Origin: Terriglobales bacterium
GTDB lineage: Bacteria; Acidobacteriota; Terriglobia; Terriglobales; Acidobacteriaceae
DNA: 43,817 nucleotides
Reading direction: 5' to 3'
NCBI GenBank assembly: GCA_030038475.1
Contig: JASHOU010000155.1
Span: 1-43,817, forward strand
The position numbers and the translations under genes were made by a program. Shown here one piece after another: positions 25,294-34,078 of the stretch. How positions within the stretch are numbered: the first letter of the stretch is position 1; each line of letters opens with the position of its first letter. A model generated the notes under the pieces. It was not told where the DNA came from and did not search any database. It was given only the letters and a program-made list of their open reading frames with translations.

Positions 25294-26370
25294 ATGCCTA
25301 ACGACCGCATTCTTGTCGTCGACGACGAGGAGACAATCCGCGAGATCGTGTGCTCCATGCTCGGGGGAGCGCACTTTCAGACACGCCAGGCCGCCAACGG
25401 AATCGAAGCGCTTTCGATTCTGGAGTCGGATGACGAATTCGACCTGGTTCTCTCCGACCTGATGATGGCCGAAATGGACGGGATTGCCCTTTTGGAGCGC
25501 GCCAAAGAACGCTATCCCGACATGCCGATCGTCATGGTCACCACCGTGCATGATATTTCGGTGGCGCTGCAGGCGATCCGCAATGGAGCGTACGACTATC
25601 TGCCCAAGCCTTTCGAGCGCGAACAATTGTTGGCTACGGTGCGGCGCGCGCTCGAGAATCGGCGGCTCAAACGCGAAAACGACGCGTATCGCAGCAATCT
25701 CGAAGTACTGGTAGCGGAACGCACCCAGCAATGGAAAACGGCGCTTTCAAACCTGGAAAAGTCTTACGACATCACGCTCGAAGTGCTGGGCGATGCGCTT
25801 GACCTGAAGGATGCTGAGACCGAGCACCACTCAAGGCGCGTCACCGCGTTTACCATCGCGATCGCGCGCAAGATGGGCCTGCCCAAAGAAGAGATCAACG
25901 TAATCGCCCGCGGCGCCTTTCTGCATGACATTGGCAAGATGGCGATTCCGGACTACATCCTGCACAAGCCCGGCAAGCTCACCGAAGAAGAAATGGCCAT
26001 CATGAAGGAGCACTGCTACCGCGGCTACAAGATCCTGTCTCGTATACCTTTTCTGACGGAGGCCGCGGAGATCGTTTATTCGCACCAGGAGCGCTTCGAC
26101 GGACTGGGATATCCGCGCGGCTTGAAAGGCGAAGAGATTCCGCTGGGCGCAAGAATTTTCGCGATTGCCGACACGCTAGACGCGATGCGGTCAGACCGCG
26201 ACTACCGCAAAGCCCAAAGCATGGAGGCGGTGCGAGCGGAAGTCGCGCTGTGGTCTGGCCGGCAATTCGATCCGCAGATCGTCAAAGTTTTTCTCGATAT
26301 GCCCGACAACATCTGGGAAGACCTGAGGAACGACATCAACGGGCCGAGTAACGCGATCCCCAAGGTATGA
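25294..26370 (+). CDS. Response regulator with HD-GYP phosphodiesterase domain
   Basis: The 358-residue protein joins a CheY-like receiver (about 4-120; D11/D12, phospho-acceptor D55, K105) to a coiled-coil linker (about 125-160) and an HD-GYP domain (about 165-345). The metal-binding HD pair is H211-D212 (FLHDIGKMAIPD), and the signature reads HQERFDGLGYP (264-274), with Q for the usual second H. HD-GYP enzymes hydrolyse cyclic di-GMP to GMP. Phosphorylation by the divergent hybrid kinase, which lacks a working receiver, is the natural guess. No clear ribosome site precedes the ATG. A 113-base shared control region separates the two genes. Confidence 0.93.
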   Translation: MPNDRILVVDDEETIREIVCSMLGGAHFQTRQAANGIEALSILESDDEFDLVLSDLMMAEMDGIALLERAKERYPDMPIVMVTTVHDISVALQAIRNGAYDYLPKPFEREQLLATVRRALENRRLKRENDAYRSNLEVLVAERTQQWKTALSNLEKSYDITLEVLGDALDLKDAETEHHSRRVTAFTIAIARKMGLPKEEINVIARGAFLHDIGKMAIPDYILHKPGKLTEEEMAIMKEHCYRGYKILSRIPFLTEAAEIVYSHQERFDGLGYPRGLKGEEIPLGARIFAIADTLDAMRSDRDYRKAQSMEAVRAEVALWSGRQFDPQIVKVFLDMPDNIWEDLRNDINGPSNAIPKV

Positions 26371-26813
26371 GCGCCGAAGCGGGGATTTTGTGGAATATTG
26401 AGTGTTCTCGCTACGAGGATCGACGCGACCTCCTGTTCTTCTCGTCGACGAACCAGGCATCGTTTTGACGGGCTTGCCTCATCCAAATTGGCAGTGAAGT
26501 GATTCCAAACGGCCCTCAGCGCGGTTCTGTTCCGCCGTTGTGAGATTGTGCCTGATTCGCATCTGGCGCGCTACCGGCGAATCGCAACTCCCGAAGCGAA
26601 CTAGGTTCGTCTCATCGCATTGCTTCCCTATCTTTTTCCGTTTTCCCCTTTCGAGTGCAATTTGCATCGCCTTGTCGCGTTCTAACGGTAGGAGGCGTAT
26701 AACCGAGATTCTGGACGCTTCGAAGATATTTTGGAAGACATCTGCTGGCATTGACGAGAGCCGAAGAGGACGATCCTCCGCCTTCGACTCATGTACGATT
26801 CGGGAGAAATCCG
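26371..26813. other. Gap of 443 bases without a supported gene
   Basis: I find no convincing coding sequence here. A 90-codon minus-strand frame (26479-26751) lacks family features and a good start. The stretch just before the SIMPL gene (26755-26813) probably holds its promoter; a GGGAGAAAT ribosome site lies at about 26802-26810. Confidence 0.5.
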
Positions 26814-27536
26814 ATGAAAGCTATTCTTGCCGCTTTCTGCGCCGCTTTCGTTTTGACTGGTGTCTCCATCGCGCAAACCTCCGCAGCCAACGCCATACCC
26901 AACACCATTCTCGTCGGCGCCGATGGAAAATTCGAGACCGCGCCCGATACTGCAGTGATCCAGTTCAACATCTCGGCGCAAGCCGACAGCGCCAAAGATG
27001 CCTACGACCAGGCCGCCAAACAAGCGGAGGCGACGCGCCAGGTTTTGCGCGCTAACGGCATCGATCCTAAGACTGCGGAAATTGGTTTCTTCTCGGTGAA
27101 TCCGCAATACGACTGGAAAAATCCGAAGCACAAAGTCATCGGCTATCAGGTCACGACTAGCGTCACGCTCAAGCTCAAGGATTTCTCCAGGATTGCGCCG
27201 GTCACGCAGCAGCTCGCCGACGCCAGCATTGGAGAAAGCCAGTCGCTCAGCTACACGCTCGAAGCAACTGAGGAAGCAAAATCCAAGGCCGTAGCCGACG
27301 CCTACCGCCGCGCCCGCGCTTCGGCCGAAGCTCTAGCTGCGGCCAGCGGACGCACCCTCGGCGAACTTTCTTCTGCGTCGGTCGACATTCTTGAAAATAC
27401 TCACGTAATTGTGCCCATGATACGCCATGCCACGGCGATGGCCATGAATGCGCCTACCCCCGCACCGACTGAGGAGTTCTCACCCCAGAACGTTACCGTT
27501 ACTGCTCACGTGAACGCCGTGTTTACGCTGAAGTAG
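26814..27536 (+). CDS. SIMPL-domain (DUF541) periplasmic protein
   Basis: The ATG at 26814, preceded by GGGAG, gives 240 residues with a signal peptide (about 1-21, ending SIA). The rest is the SIMPL/DUF541 domain: 'APDTAVIQFNISAQADSAKDA', 'ATRQVLRANGIDPKTAEIG', 'GYQVTTSVTLKLKDF' and a central helix 'KAVADAYRRARASAEALAAA' followed by 'GRTLGELSSAS'. SIMPL proteins such as BP26 and YggE form large periplasmic or outer-membrane ring assemblies and are tied to stress tolerance. The ORF continues upstream without family sequence, so the later start is preferred. It is a single-gene unit. Confidence 0.9.
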   Translation: MKAILAAFCAAFVLTGVSIAQTSAANAIPNTILVGADGKFETAPDTAVIQFNISAQADSAKDAYDQAAKQAEATRQVLRANGIDPKTAEIGFFSVNPQYDWKNPKHKVIGYQVTTSVTLKLKDFSRIAPVTQQLADASIGESQSLSYTLEATEEAKSKAVADAYRRARASAEALAAASGRTLGELSSASVDILENTHVIVPMIRHATAMAMNAPTPAPTEEFSPQNVTVTAHVNAVFTLK

Positions 27537-27587
27537 TCGCGGGAGCGATGAAACGACACCTTTGGCAGGAAAATTGGAACTTGGGCT

Positions 27588-28313
27588 CTAGTTGCTGCGA
27601 GCGACGGCGTCGGGGCGCGAGGCGATGCGGTTCGCGTCGACTGTCACTTCGCGCTGGATTTCCATTTGGATCGAGGCTCCCGGTTCCAGGCGAACGTCGG
27701 AACCGCGCGAGAGCATTCCTATCGCTAGGCCGGCCACTCCGCCGACACCAGCGCCAATTCCAGCGCCTTTCGCGCCATTGGCTACAGCTCCAATCACTGC
27801 ACCTGTAGTTGCCGCGCCGGCGACGGCCTCAGCTTTCTTTCCCGCGTCGCTATCCTGGCGAATCGTTCCCTCGGAATCCTTCACAGTTGTGTGCTCAGCT
27901 CCGGGCGTGTTCTCAACCGAGCCGCCGAGCATGACCGTATAACCGTTGGGATAAACCATCGACGTGAAATGGATCAGAATCTCGGCGCGTCCCTTGACGT
28001 GGCCGCCGCGATCGACGCGCTCGATCTTGCCCTGGATGTAGGTGCCGGCCGGAACCACGACGCGTTCATTGACCACATAGGGAAAAGCGGTCTCGGCGTA
28101 TACCGGGTCCCCGGTTTTCGCGTTCTTCGTTGAGATTGCCTGCTTCAGCGACAGTGGAATCATGGTGCCTGCAGGAATGGTCAGCACGGATTTCTCAGCT
28201 TCCACGACAGGCACAGTGGGGGTCGGCGCCTGTGAGGACTGTGCGGCCGCAAAAACCGCCAGCAGCACAACGACTAGGGTTGAACAACGGAGGACTGAGC
28301 AACGGATCTTCAT
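27588..28313 (-). CDS. Secreted protein with a glycine-zipper segment
   Basis: The 241-residue product has a signal peptide (to about 24, ending AAA). Residues about 45-135 form a beta-rich domain with 'LTIPAGTMIPLSLKQAIS', 'KTGDPVYAETAFP' and 'VVVPAGTYIQGKIERV'. This recalls the TrbI/VirB10-like beta-barrel repeats seen in many acidobacterial secreted proteins. Residues about 163-200 are an Ala/Gly-rich zipper (GAVIGAVANGAKGAGIGAG), which could insert in or pack against a membrane. A strand-rich end follows. No conjugation genes are near, so a role in secretion is not implied. It converges on the SIMPL gene. Confidence 0.6.
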   Translation of the reverse strand: MKIRCSVLRCSTLVVVLLAVFAAAQSSQAPTPTVPVVEAEKSVLTIPAGTMIPLSLKQAISTKNAKTGDPVYAETAFPYVVNERVVVPAGTYIQGKIERVDRGGHVKGRAEILIHFTSMVYPNGYTVMLGGSVENTPGAEHTTVKDSEGTIRQDSDAGKKAEAVAGAATTGAVIGAVANGAKGAGIGAGVGGVAGLAIGMLSRGSDVRLEPGASIQMEIQREVTVDANRIASRPDAVARSN

Positions 28314-28414
28314 CGAAATTCTACTTTTCCAAGAAAGTTAGAGAACAAGCTCGTAAACGCCGGTGCTCTACCAAAAACGCCGGTGTTCGACTATACGATT
28401 CTCGTCGGCGATCA

Positions 28415-28687
28415 TTAAACGTTGCTGCGCCGCATGCGGTTCTCGAGCACATTGCCCATGAACTGCGATTGCAGTTTCTGGGCGCAACCCTCGCCGCAAA
28501 CGTGCATGGCGCCTTCCTGGATGGCCAGCTTCTCGTCCCACGGGGCTAAATGCATCACCGGTACCTCGTAATCGTCGAACGAACTCCACATCACCCACCA
28601 GCGATCGCTGACGCCTTTGAGCACTCCGCAATTGGGACCGGCGCATCGGTAAAACGAACTTGGGATCAGAACCACATTTCCAGACAT
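28415..28687 (-). CDS. Small protein with paired cysteines, unknown
   Basis: The ATG at 28687, with GGTGGGA upstream, gives 90 residues; a GTG nine bases earlier is also possible. It has C-A-G-P-N-C near residues 15-20 and C-G-E-G-C near 64-68, enough for a single zinc site. The second motif, followed by a helix, resembles an MYM/treble-clef-like ribbon. Many Trp residues lie between them (WWVMWSSFDDYE). I do not recognise the family. It stands alone upstream of the zipper protein gene on the same strand. Confidence 0.55.
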   Translation of the reverse strand: MSGNVVLIPSSFYRCAGPNCGVLKGVSDRWWVMWSSFDDYEVPVMHLAPWDEKLAIQEGAMHVCGEGCAQKLQSQFMGNVLENRMRRSNV

Positions 28688-28845
28688 ACTTCCCACCTAC
28701 CACAAGCGATTGTAGCCATTGTAGCCGAGGAAGTTGGCCCGGCATAGGAATTCGGGCGGCCTGAGACTCTCCTTCCCTCCTCCCACGCCCCGAACGACGC
28801 GGGAACTGAAATGAACGGCCAAAAAACAGAGAGAACTCCGACCTG

Positions 28846-30174
28846 CTACGGGAAAACGAACCCACTGCCTGTGATCTCATACACCACACCGGTGTTGTTG
28901 CTGCCGCCTTCGAAGGTGGTGCCGAAGAGCGCAACCGTTTTGCCGGTCTTGACAGCAGTGAGTCCAGATTCCGGGTATGAGCCGTCTTTGGGCGCTCCCT
29001 TGAAGCTATAAAGAGTCTTTTCCGTCCAACCTCCCCCGGAAACCGGCGGCGAGAGTTTGAAGACAACGCCATTGTTTGCCATGCCACCGGCGGCAGTGGC
29101 ACTGTAAATCGAGCCGTTCGCATCCATGATTATGTCGTTGGCGGGCAGCGCGCCCGCCTTGCCGCCCGGAAACGCGTACAACACCTGTTCTGTCCAACTT
29201 GCTTGACCGCCGGTTGGCGGCGAAAGTTCAAACACTGTCCCGTAGTCGTCGCAGCCACCTCCGTCGGTCGTGCTATAGAAATTGCCGGAGGCATCTGCAA
29301 CGAGCCCAGCGTCCGGAAACTCCCCGTCGCAATCCCCCCAGCCGTTGAAGCTATAGAGCACAGTCTCCGTCCAAGTTGTTTGACCGCCGGTTGGAGGGAT
29401 TAACTGGAAGACGGCACCATTTCCACCATTCACGCCACCGGTAGTCGTGGTGCCGTAAAGAACGCCGTTCGGTCCCAGCGTGATATAGGTATAGGGGAAA
29501 CCTCCGTCGACCCCACCCGTGAAGGAGTAGAGCACGTTCTCCGTCCACTCGGTTTGTCCCTGGCCTGGAGGCGTCAACGAGTAGACTTCGCCCGCACTCC
29601 ACTGCCCGCCGCCCAAAGTCACGCCATAAAGGATGCCCGTCGTGGGATCAAGTGTCAAAGTCTCAACCGGATATTCGCCGTCCTGGCCGTGGAAGGCATA
29701 GATCACGTCTTCGGTCCAATTCTGCTCACCCTGGCCGGGAGGAGTTAGATGGTAAACGGTTCCACATGAAGTTTGTTCGAAAGCCGTGCACGGATTTCCT
29801 CCTCCGGTTGCCGTGCCGCCGTAGAACCCTCCCTGACCGTCCGGCGTGAGGCCACCCTGGGGGTGAGTGCCGTCGGTTCCACCCTGAAAGCTGTAAAGAG
29901 TTGTTTGCGTCCAAGAGCTTTGCCCCTTCGCAGGAGGGGTCAATGAAAACACGGCGCCTTCGCCGATCGACCCGCCGCCGTTCGCCGTTCCATAGAGCAC
30001 GCCGTCGTTGCCTGCAACCAGACCAGCTTCTGGAGCAGCGTTGGTCGTCAAACTGACAAGAACCGTCTCCTTGGCCTGCAACGGATACGCGACGAGCAGG
30101 GCTGAGAAAAACACACTTAAAACTAGAACTCTTCCCCAGCGGTTCGAACTACTAACAACACGATTCGCGCGCAT
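28846..30174 (-). CDS. Secreted GloVer-type tandem repeat protein
   Basis: From the ATG at 30174 (GGAGG upstream) the product is 442 residues, with a signal peptide (to about 34, ending LQA). The rest is seven repeats of about 57-60 residues, each with the pattern G-x-L/F-Y-G-x-T-x-x-G-G, then G-x-V-(F/Y)-x-L-(T/S)-P-P and W-T-E-x-x-L-Y-(S/A)-F. This matches the GloVer (TIGR03803-type) extracellular repeat. Seven units of this size suggest a seven-bladed beta-propeller. The repeats remain alike at DNA level too. No C-terminal sorting signal is obvious. The function is unknown, probably binding at the cell surface. The 241 bases upstream contain no gene. Confidence 0.87.
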   Translation of the reverse strand: MRANRVVSSSNRWGRVLVLSVFFSALLVAYPLQAKETVLVSLTTNAAPEAGLVAGNDGVLYGTANGGGSIGEGAVFSLTPPAKGQSSWTQTTLYSFQGGTDGTHPQGGLTPDGQGGFYGGTATGGGNPCTAFEQTSCGTVYHLTPPGQGEQNWTEDVIYAFHGQDGEYPVETLTLDPTTGILYGVTLGGGQWSAGEVYSLTPPGQGQTEWTENVLYSFTGGVDGGFPYTYITLGPNGVLYGTTTTGGVNGGNGAVFQLIPPTGGQTTWTETVLYSFNGWGDCDGEFPDAGLVADASGNFYSTTDGGGCDDYGTVFELSPPTGGQASWTEQVLYAFPGGKAGALPANDIIMDANGSIYSATAAGGMANNGVVFKLSPPVSGGGWTEKTLYSFKGAPKDGSYPESGLTAVKTGKTVALFGTTFEGGSNNTGVVYEITGSGFVFP

Positions 30175-30415
30175 AGACCCTCCGGAAAGCCCGTTTGGCT
30201 TCGATAACGGCCATGAGCATACAACTGTTTTCGGCCTGCTCGCGTAGTTAGATAGAATTTTCATTTAACGTTCACAAATCTGATAGTTGTTATCAGCAGT
30301 TAACAATTATGATTTGCGGCGTGTGGGAGGGCCGAACCACCGAGGAGTAACTTTTAGACTATATGCGAGCTAGCAGCGATGAACTTCGGTCTCTTCAATC
30401 AGCCGCTATCCGGAC

Positions 30416-32803
30416 TTACTTGTACAACAAGTACTTTTCCCTGAGCAAGACAAACTGATTCAGGCGCTCCTGCCAGTCTTCCGCAATTCGTCTTGGATCT
30501 TCACCGGTGTTGATCGCGTCGAACACGGACTGATTTACCAAAAGGTCCCCCATTTTTTCCAGCTTGAAATCGTTGGGATAGAGTCGATGTAGCGCCGCCG
30601 CCAGCTCAATTCCGAGCTCCGGCGAATCCAGAGTGTTGCGATCCTGTAGCACCAGGTTGACGCCCTCGCATCGTTCGCCGGCAAAGTTGCTCGATGCGGG
30701 AGTAAACACAATGGGCACGAAGCGCACGCTCTGAATCTCACGCTGGTTCAAATAGGCGGCCAGTTCCCTGCCCTTGATCCAGGGTGCTCCGATGACTTCA
30801 AACGGAGTATCGGTGCCGCGTCCGACTGAAACGTTCGTTCCTTCAATCATCGCCACTCCCGGATAAAGCGTCGCCTGATTCAGATCGCGCAAATTGGGCG
30901 AAGGATTCGTCCACGCAAGGCCGGTCGAATCGAACCAGTCCCCTCGTTGCCAATCCTCCATCGTAACCACCGTAAGTCGCGCGTCGATGTGCCGCTCGGT
31001 ATTGGTCATCTTTGCCAGCTCGCCAAGAGTCATTCCGTGACGCACCGGCTCAGGAAAGTAATTGGTAAACTTTTCGTGGCCTTCATCGGAAACCGGACCT
31101 TGCACGAATGAGCCGGCGATCGGATTCGGCCGGTCGAGAACGATGACTTCGATGCCCAGCTTGGCCGCAGCCTCCAGAAAATATCCGACTGTCGCTTCGT
31201 ACGTATAAAAGCGCACGCCAGCATCCGCCAGATCGATCACCACCGCATCGAGTTGCTTGAGCACGTCCATCGGCGGATGGCGAGCCGCGTCGCTCACCCC
31301 ATACACGCTATAGACCTGAACCCCGGTCACCGCGTCTTTTTCGTTCTTGACGTCGGTGGTATCGAGCGTTCCGGCCACGCCATGTTCGGGGCTGAAAATT
31401 GCATCAAGGGAAATCCCCGGCACATTCGCCAGCACATCGATGGTGCGCCGGCCTTCGGAATCTATGCCGGTCTGATTTGTCAGCAACCCAATGCTTCGCG
31501 GAGCACCGCCCTTCGCCGGATGCAGCGCCGCAAACTTTGTCTCCTCAAGCACGTCGATTCCGGTTTTCACCGTCCCGTTCCGCACAGCGAGCTTGCGTGC
31601 GGCACTCTGCATTTCGTTGTAGCCGGTGATGGTTGCTGCTCGCATCTTCTCCGCTTCTGCCGGATCGAGTGCCAGCGCCGCAGCCACGGCGGTCCCAATT
31701 TTTGTCCTGAGTGGTACGGCGCTTCCCTTGTCTTTGGGCGGCACAACACGCATGTGCACCGCATTCGTCAGCAGCACGATGTATGTTTTCGTCGTGGGAT
31801 CGATCCACAGCGAGGTTCCCGTAAATCCGGTATGGCCGAAGCTGCCCACCGGCAGTAACTCTCCGCGATTGGTAGATAAAGGAGAATCGATATCCCAGCC
31901 GAATCCGCGGAGCACCCTGCCGTCGACCGGCTGTTGGGGGGCAGTCATTTTGGCGATCGTCGCTGAGGTCAACACGCCGCGTCCGCCATCGAGCAAAGCC
32001 TGCGCGAAAATTGCCAGATCGTCCGCGGTAGAAAATACTCCCGCATGGCCCGCCACGCCGCCCATGCGACGAGCGCTGGGATCGTGCACCACACCACGCA
32101 GCAGCCGATGGTTTTCATCTTCTTCAGTTGGAGCGATGCGCGGTATCCACGACGCGGGAGGAAGAAAACGCGTCTCGTGCATCCCGAGCGGCATGAAAAT
32201 ATGCTTCGCAGAATATTCATCGAGTGACTCGCCCGAGAGCCGCTCGACCAGTGCTCCGAGCACTACAAAGTTGATATCGCTATAGACGAACGCCGCTCCC
32301 GGAGAGTGTTCCGGCGCGGCTTCATACGCCATGCGATACGCCGTTTCCTTGCCTTCCCAGGCCGTCGCCAAATCGAGATCGGGCGCAAGCCCCGAGTAGT
32401 GCACCAGCAATTGCCGGATCGTAATATCCTGCTTGCCGTTCTGGCCGAACTCGGGAAGATATTTCGCGACGGGATCGCTCATGCGAAACTTGCCCTGCTC
32501 CCAAAGCTGCATAATTGCGGTCGTCGTTGCGACCACCTTAGTGAGCGACGCACAATCGAAAACCGTGTCCAGCGTCATCGCTTCCGGGCGAGGTTCAATC
32601 GCGCGCCTGCCATACGCTTTGCGATAAGCCACACGCCCGTCGTGGCCGACGATGAGAACCGCTCCTGGAATCTGTTGCTGGGCGATCGCGTCGTTAATAA
32701 TGGAATCAAGAACGGCGAGTCGGGAGTCAAGTGGAACTTCGCAAAAGCCAACAGCGGGAAACAGCACGATGAAAAACAGCAGTTTGTGCGGTAAGCGTCT
32801 CAC
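30416..32803 (-). CDS. Fused AmiE-like serine hydrolase and NamZ (DUF1343) muramidase
   Basis: The 795-residue protein has a signal peptide (to about 20; the Cys after it lacks a proper lipobox). Residues about 25-375 form a beta-lactamase-family serine hydrolase with S86-L-T-K89, a Y-S-D-I-N motif and H-T-G in 'FGHTGFTG'. Residues about 415-795 are DUF1343, the NamZ family of exo-beta-N-acetylmuramidases, with 'IGLLTNQTGID', 'FSPEHGVAG', 'DLADAGVRFYTYE' and 'VLDRPNPIAG'. In Bacillus, AmiE (same hydrolase family) removes the peptide and NamZ releases the terminal MurNAc. One secreted chain holding both could act on wall fragments in sequence. It is divergent from a second hydrolase gene and murQ. 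Confidence 0.9.
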   Translation of the reverse strand: MRRLPHKLLFFIVLFPAVGFCEVPLDSRLAVLDSIINDAIAQQQIPGAVLIVGHDGRVAYRKAYGRRAIEPRPEAMTLDTVFDCASLTKVVATTTAIMQLWEQGKFRMSDPVAKYLPEFGQNGKQDITIRQLLVHYSGLAPDLDLATAWEGKETAYRMAYEAAPEHSPGAAFVYSDINFVVLGALVERLSGESLDEYSAKHIFMPLGMHETRFLPPASWIPRIAPTEEDENHRLLRGVVHDPSARRMGGVAGHAGVFSTADDLAIFAQALLDGGRGVLTSATIAKMTAPQQPVDGRVLRGFGWDIDSPLSTNRGELLPVGSFGHTGFTGTSLWIDPTTKTYIVLLTNAVHMRVVPPKDKGSAVPLRTKIGTAVAAALALDPAEAEKMRAATITGYNEMQSAARKLAVRNGTVKTGIDVLEETKFAALHPAKGGAPRSIGLLTNQTGIDSEGRRTIDVLANVPGISLDAIFSPEHGVAGTLDTTDVKNEKDAVTGVQVYSVYGVSDAARHPPMDVLKQLDAVVIDLADAGVRFYTYEATVGYFLEAAAKLGIEVIVLDRPNPIAGSFVQGPVSDEGHEKFTNYFPEPVRHGMTLGELAKMTNTERHIDARLTVVTMEDWQRGDWFDSTGLAWTNPSPNLRDLNQATLYPGVAMIEGTNVSVGRGTDTPFEVIGAPWIKGRELAAYLNQREIQSVRFVPIVFTPASSNFAGERCEGVNLVLQDRNTLDSPELGIELAAALHRLYPNDFKLEKMGDLLVNQSVFDAINTGEDPRRIAEDWQERLNQFVLLREKYLLYK

Positions 32804-32929
32804 GTCTGCTGTGACTTTACATGAGCAGCGAGACGCGGCTCAAGGCTGAGGTTACAAACGATGCTCTTGAGGTAACTCCCTGTTTGCCCCGCATCGGCTG
32901 CGTTTGCTATAACGCAATCAGTTCCAACA

Positions 32930-34078
32930 ATGGCCTTGAATCTGGCACCTGCGAACCCAGAATCCGGCTTTTCCTTCCTCGTGCGCAAGCTCGCGGGACA
33001 GGATGATCGGTTTCAAGTTGCCTTCGCCGTCGTTCAAAAGGCCATTGCGGCACGCGCGTTCCCCGCTTGCGCGTTGGCGGTTACCTTCCGCGGAGAGCTC
33101 ATCGCCCATAAAGCTTTTGGCCATTTCACCTACGATTCAGGCTCACCGGAAGTTTCGACGGCGAGCATTTTCGATCTTGCTTCGCTCACGAAAGTTGTAG
33201 CTACCACCACGATGGCAATGGTGCTCTACGAACGCGGGCTGCTTGACCTGGAAGCGCCCGTAGCGGCAATCGTGCCGGAGTTTGTTGGTCCAGCGACGGA
33301 AGATGATGCCCGGCGGCGCGAAGTTACACTGCGCATGTTGCTCGCTCACAGCTCGGGACTTCCCGCCTACGAAAAACTGTTCCTGCACGCCCGCACTCGC
33401 GAAGACCTGCTGCGAGCCGTGTTCGGCACTCCACTCGTCTCCGATCCCGGAACCCACGCCGAGTACAGCGACATCGGCTTCATCATTCTTGGTACCGCGC
33501 TGGAGCGCCTCGCAGATGAAGCCCTCGACGTTTTTTCCCAGCGGGAAATCTTCGGCCCCCTCGGCATGAGGCACACAACTTTTGCTCCAGCGTCAGACTT
33601 GAAAAACTCCATCCCCCCAACTGCCGATGATCGTAAATTTCGCCACCGAATCATCCAGGGCGAGGTGCAAGACGAAAACGCAAGCGTGCTCGGCGGCGTT
33701 GCCGCACACGCCGGCTTGTTTTCGACAGCCGATGATCTGGCGGTTTTCGCTCATGCCATGCTCAACGGCGGGCATCCCATCTTGCGCGCCGCAACGGTCG
33801 AACTGTTCACGCGGCGCGAATCGAAGCCCGCAGGGACCTCGCGGGCGCTTGGCTGGGACACGCCGTCGGCTCCATCGCAATCGGGAAAGTATCTGTCATC
33901 CCGCACCTTTGGGCATCTCGGTTACACCGGCACCTCCTTGTGGATCGACCCCGACCGCCAGGTTTCGATAACGTTGCTAACCAATCGCACCTGGCCCGAC
34001 TGCCAGAACGAGGCAATCAAACAAATCCGTCCGGCTTTTCATGACGCGGTGATCGAAGCCTTGGAGAAGAACGCTTGA
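32930..34078 (+). CDS. AmiE-like serine hydrolase, no signal peptide
   Basis: The 382-residue protein belongs to the beta-lactamase (PF00144) serine-hydrolase family. Its S85-L-T-K88 box (DLASLTKVVATTT) is nearly identical to that of the fused protein next door, and it has Y-S-D-I-G and H-L-G-Y-T-G. It lacks a signal peptide, so it should stay in the cytoplasm. Its stop overlaps the TTG start of murQ (TTGA), so the two are coupled. That favours a muropeptide role, as for AmiE of Bacillus, which splits MurNAc from its peptide, over beta-lactam resistance. An esterase role is not excluded. Confidence 0.85.
   Translation: MALNLAPANPESGFSFLVRKLAGQDDRFQVAFAVVQKAIAARAFPACALAVTFRGELIAHKAFGHFTYDSGSPEVSTASIFDLASLTKVVATTTMAMVLYERGLLDLEAPVAAIVPEFVGPATEDDARRREVTLRMLLAHSSGLPAYEKLFLHARTREDLLRAVFGTPLVSDPGTHAEYSDIGFIILGTALERLADEALDVFSQREIFGPLGMRHTTFAPASDLKNSIPPTADDRKFRHRIIQGEVQDENASVLGGVAAHAGLFSTADDLAVFAHAMLNGGHPILRAATVELFTRRESKPAGTSRALGWDTPSAPSQSGKYLSSRTFGHLGYTGTSLWIDPDRQVSITLLTNRTWPDCQNEAIKQIRPAFHDAVIEALEKNA

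Noticed and set aside
26479-26751. 90-codon minus-strand frame
   Set aside because: No family features, no good ribosome site, and its composition looks like non-coding sequence.
32930-34078. Beta-lactam resistance gene
   Set aside because: The family match is to the broad serine-hydrolase group, and the coupling to murQ points to muropeptide metabolism rather than antibiotic defence.
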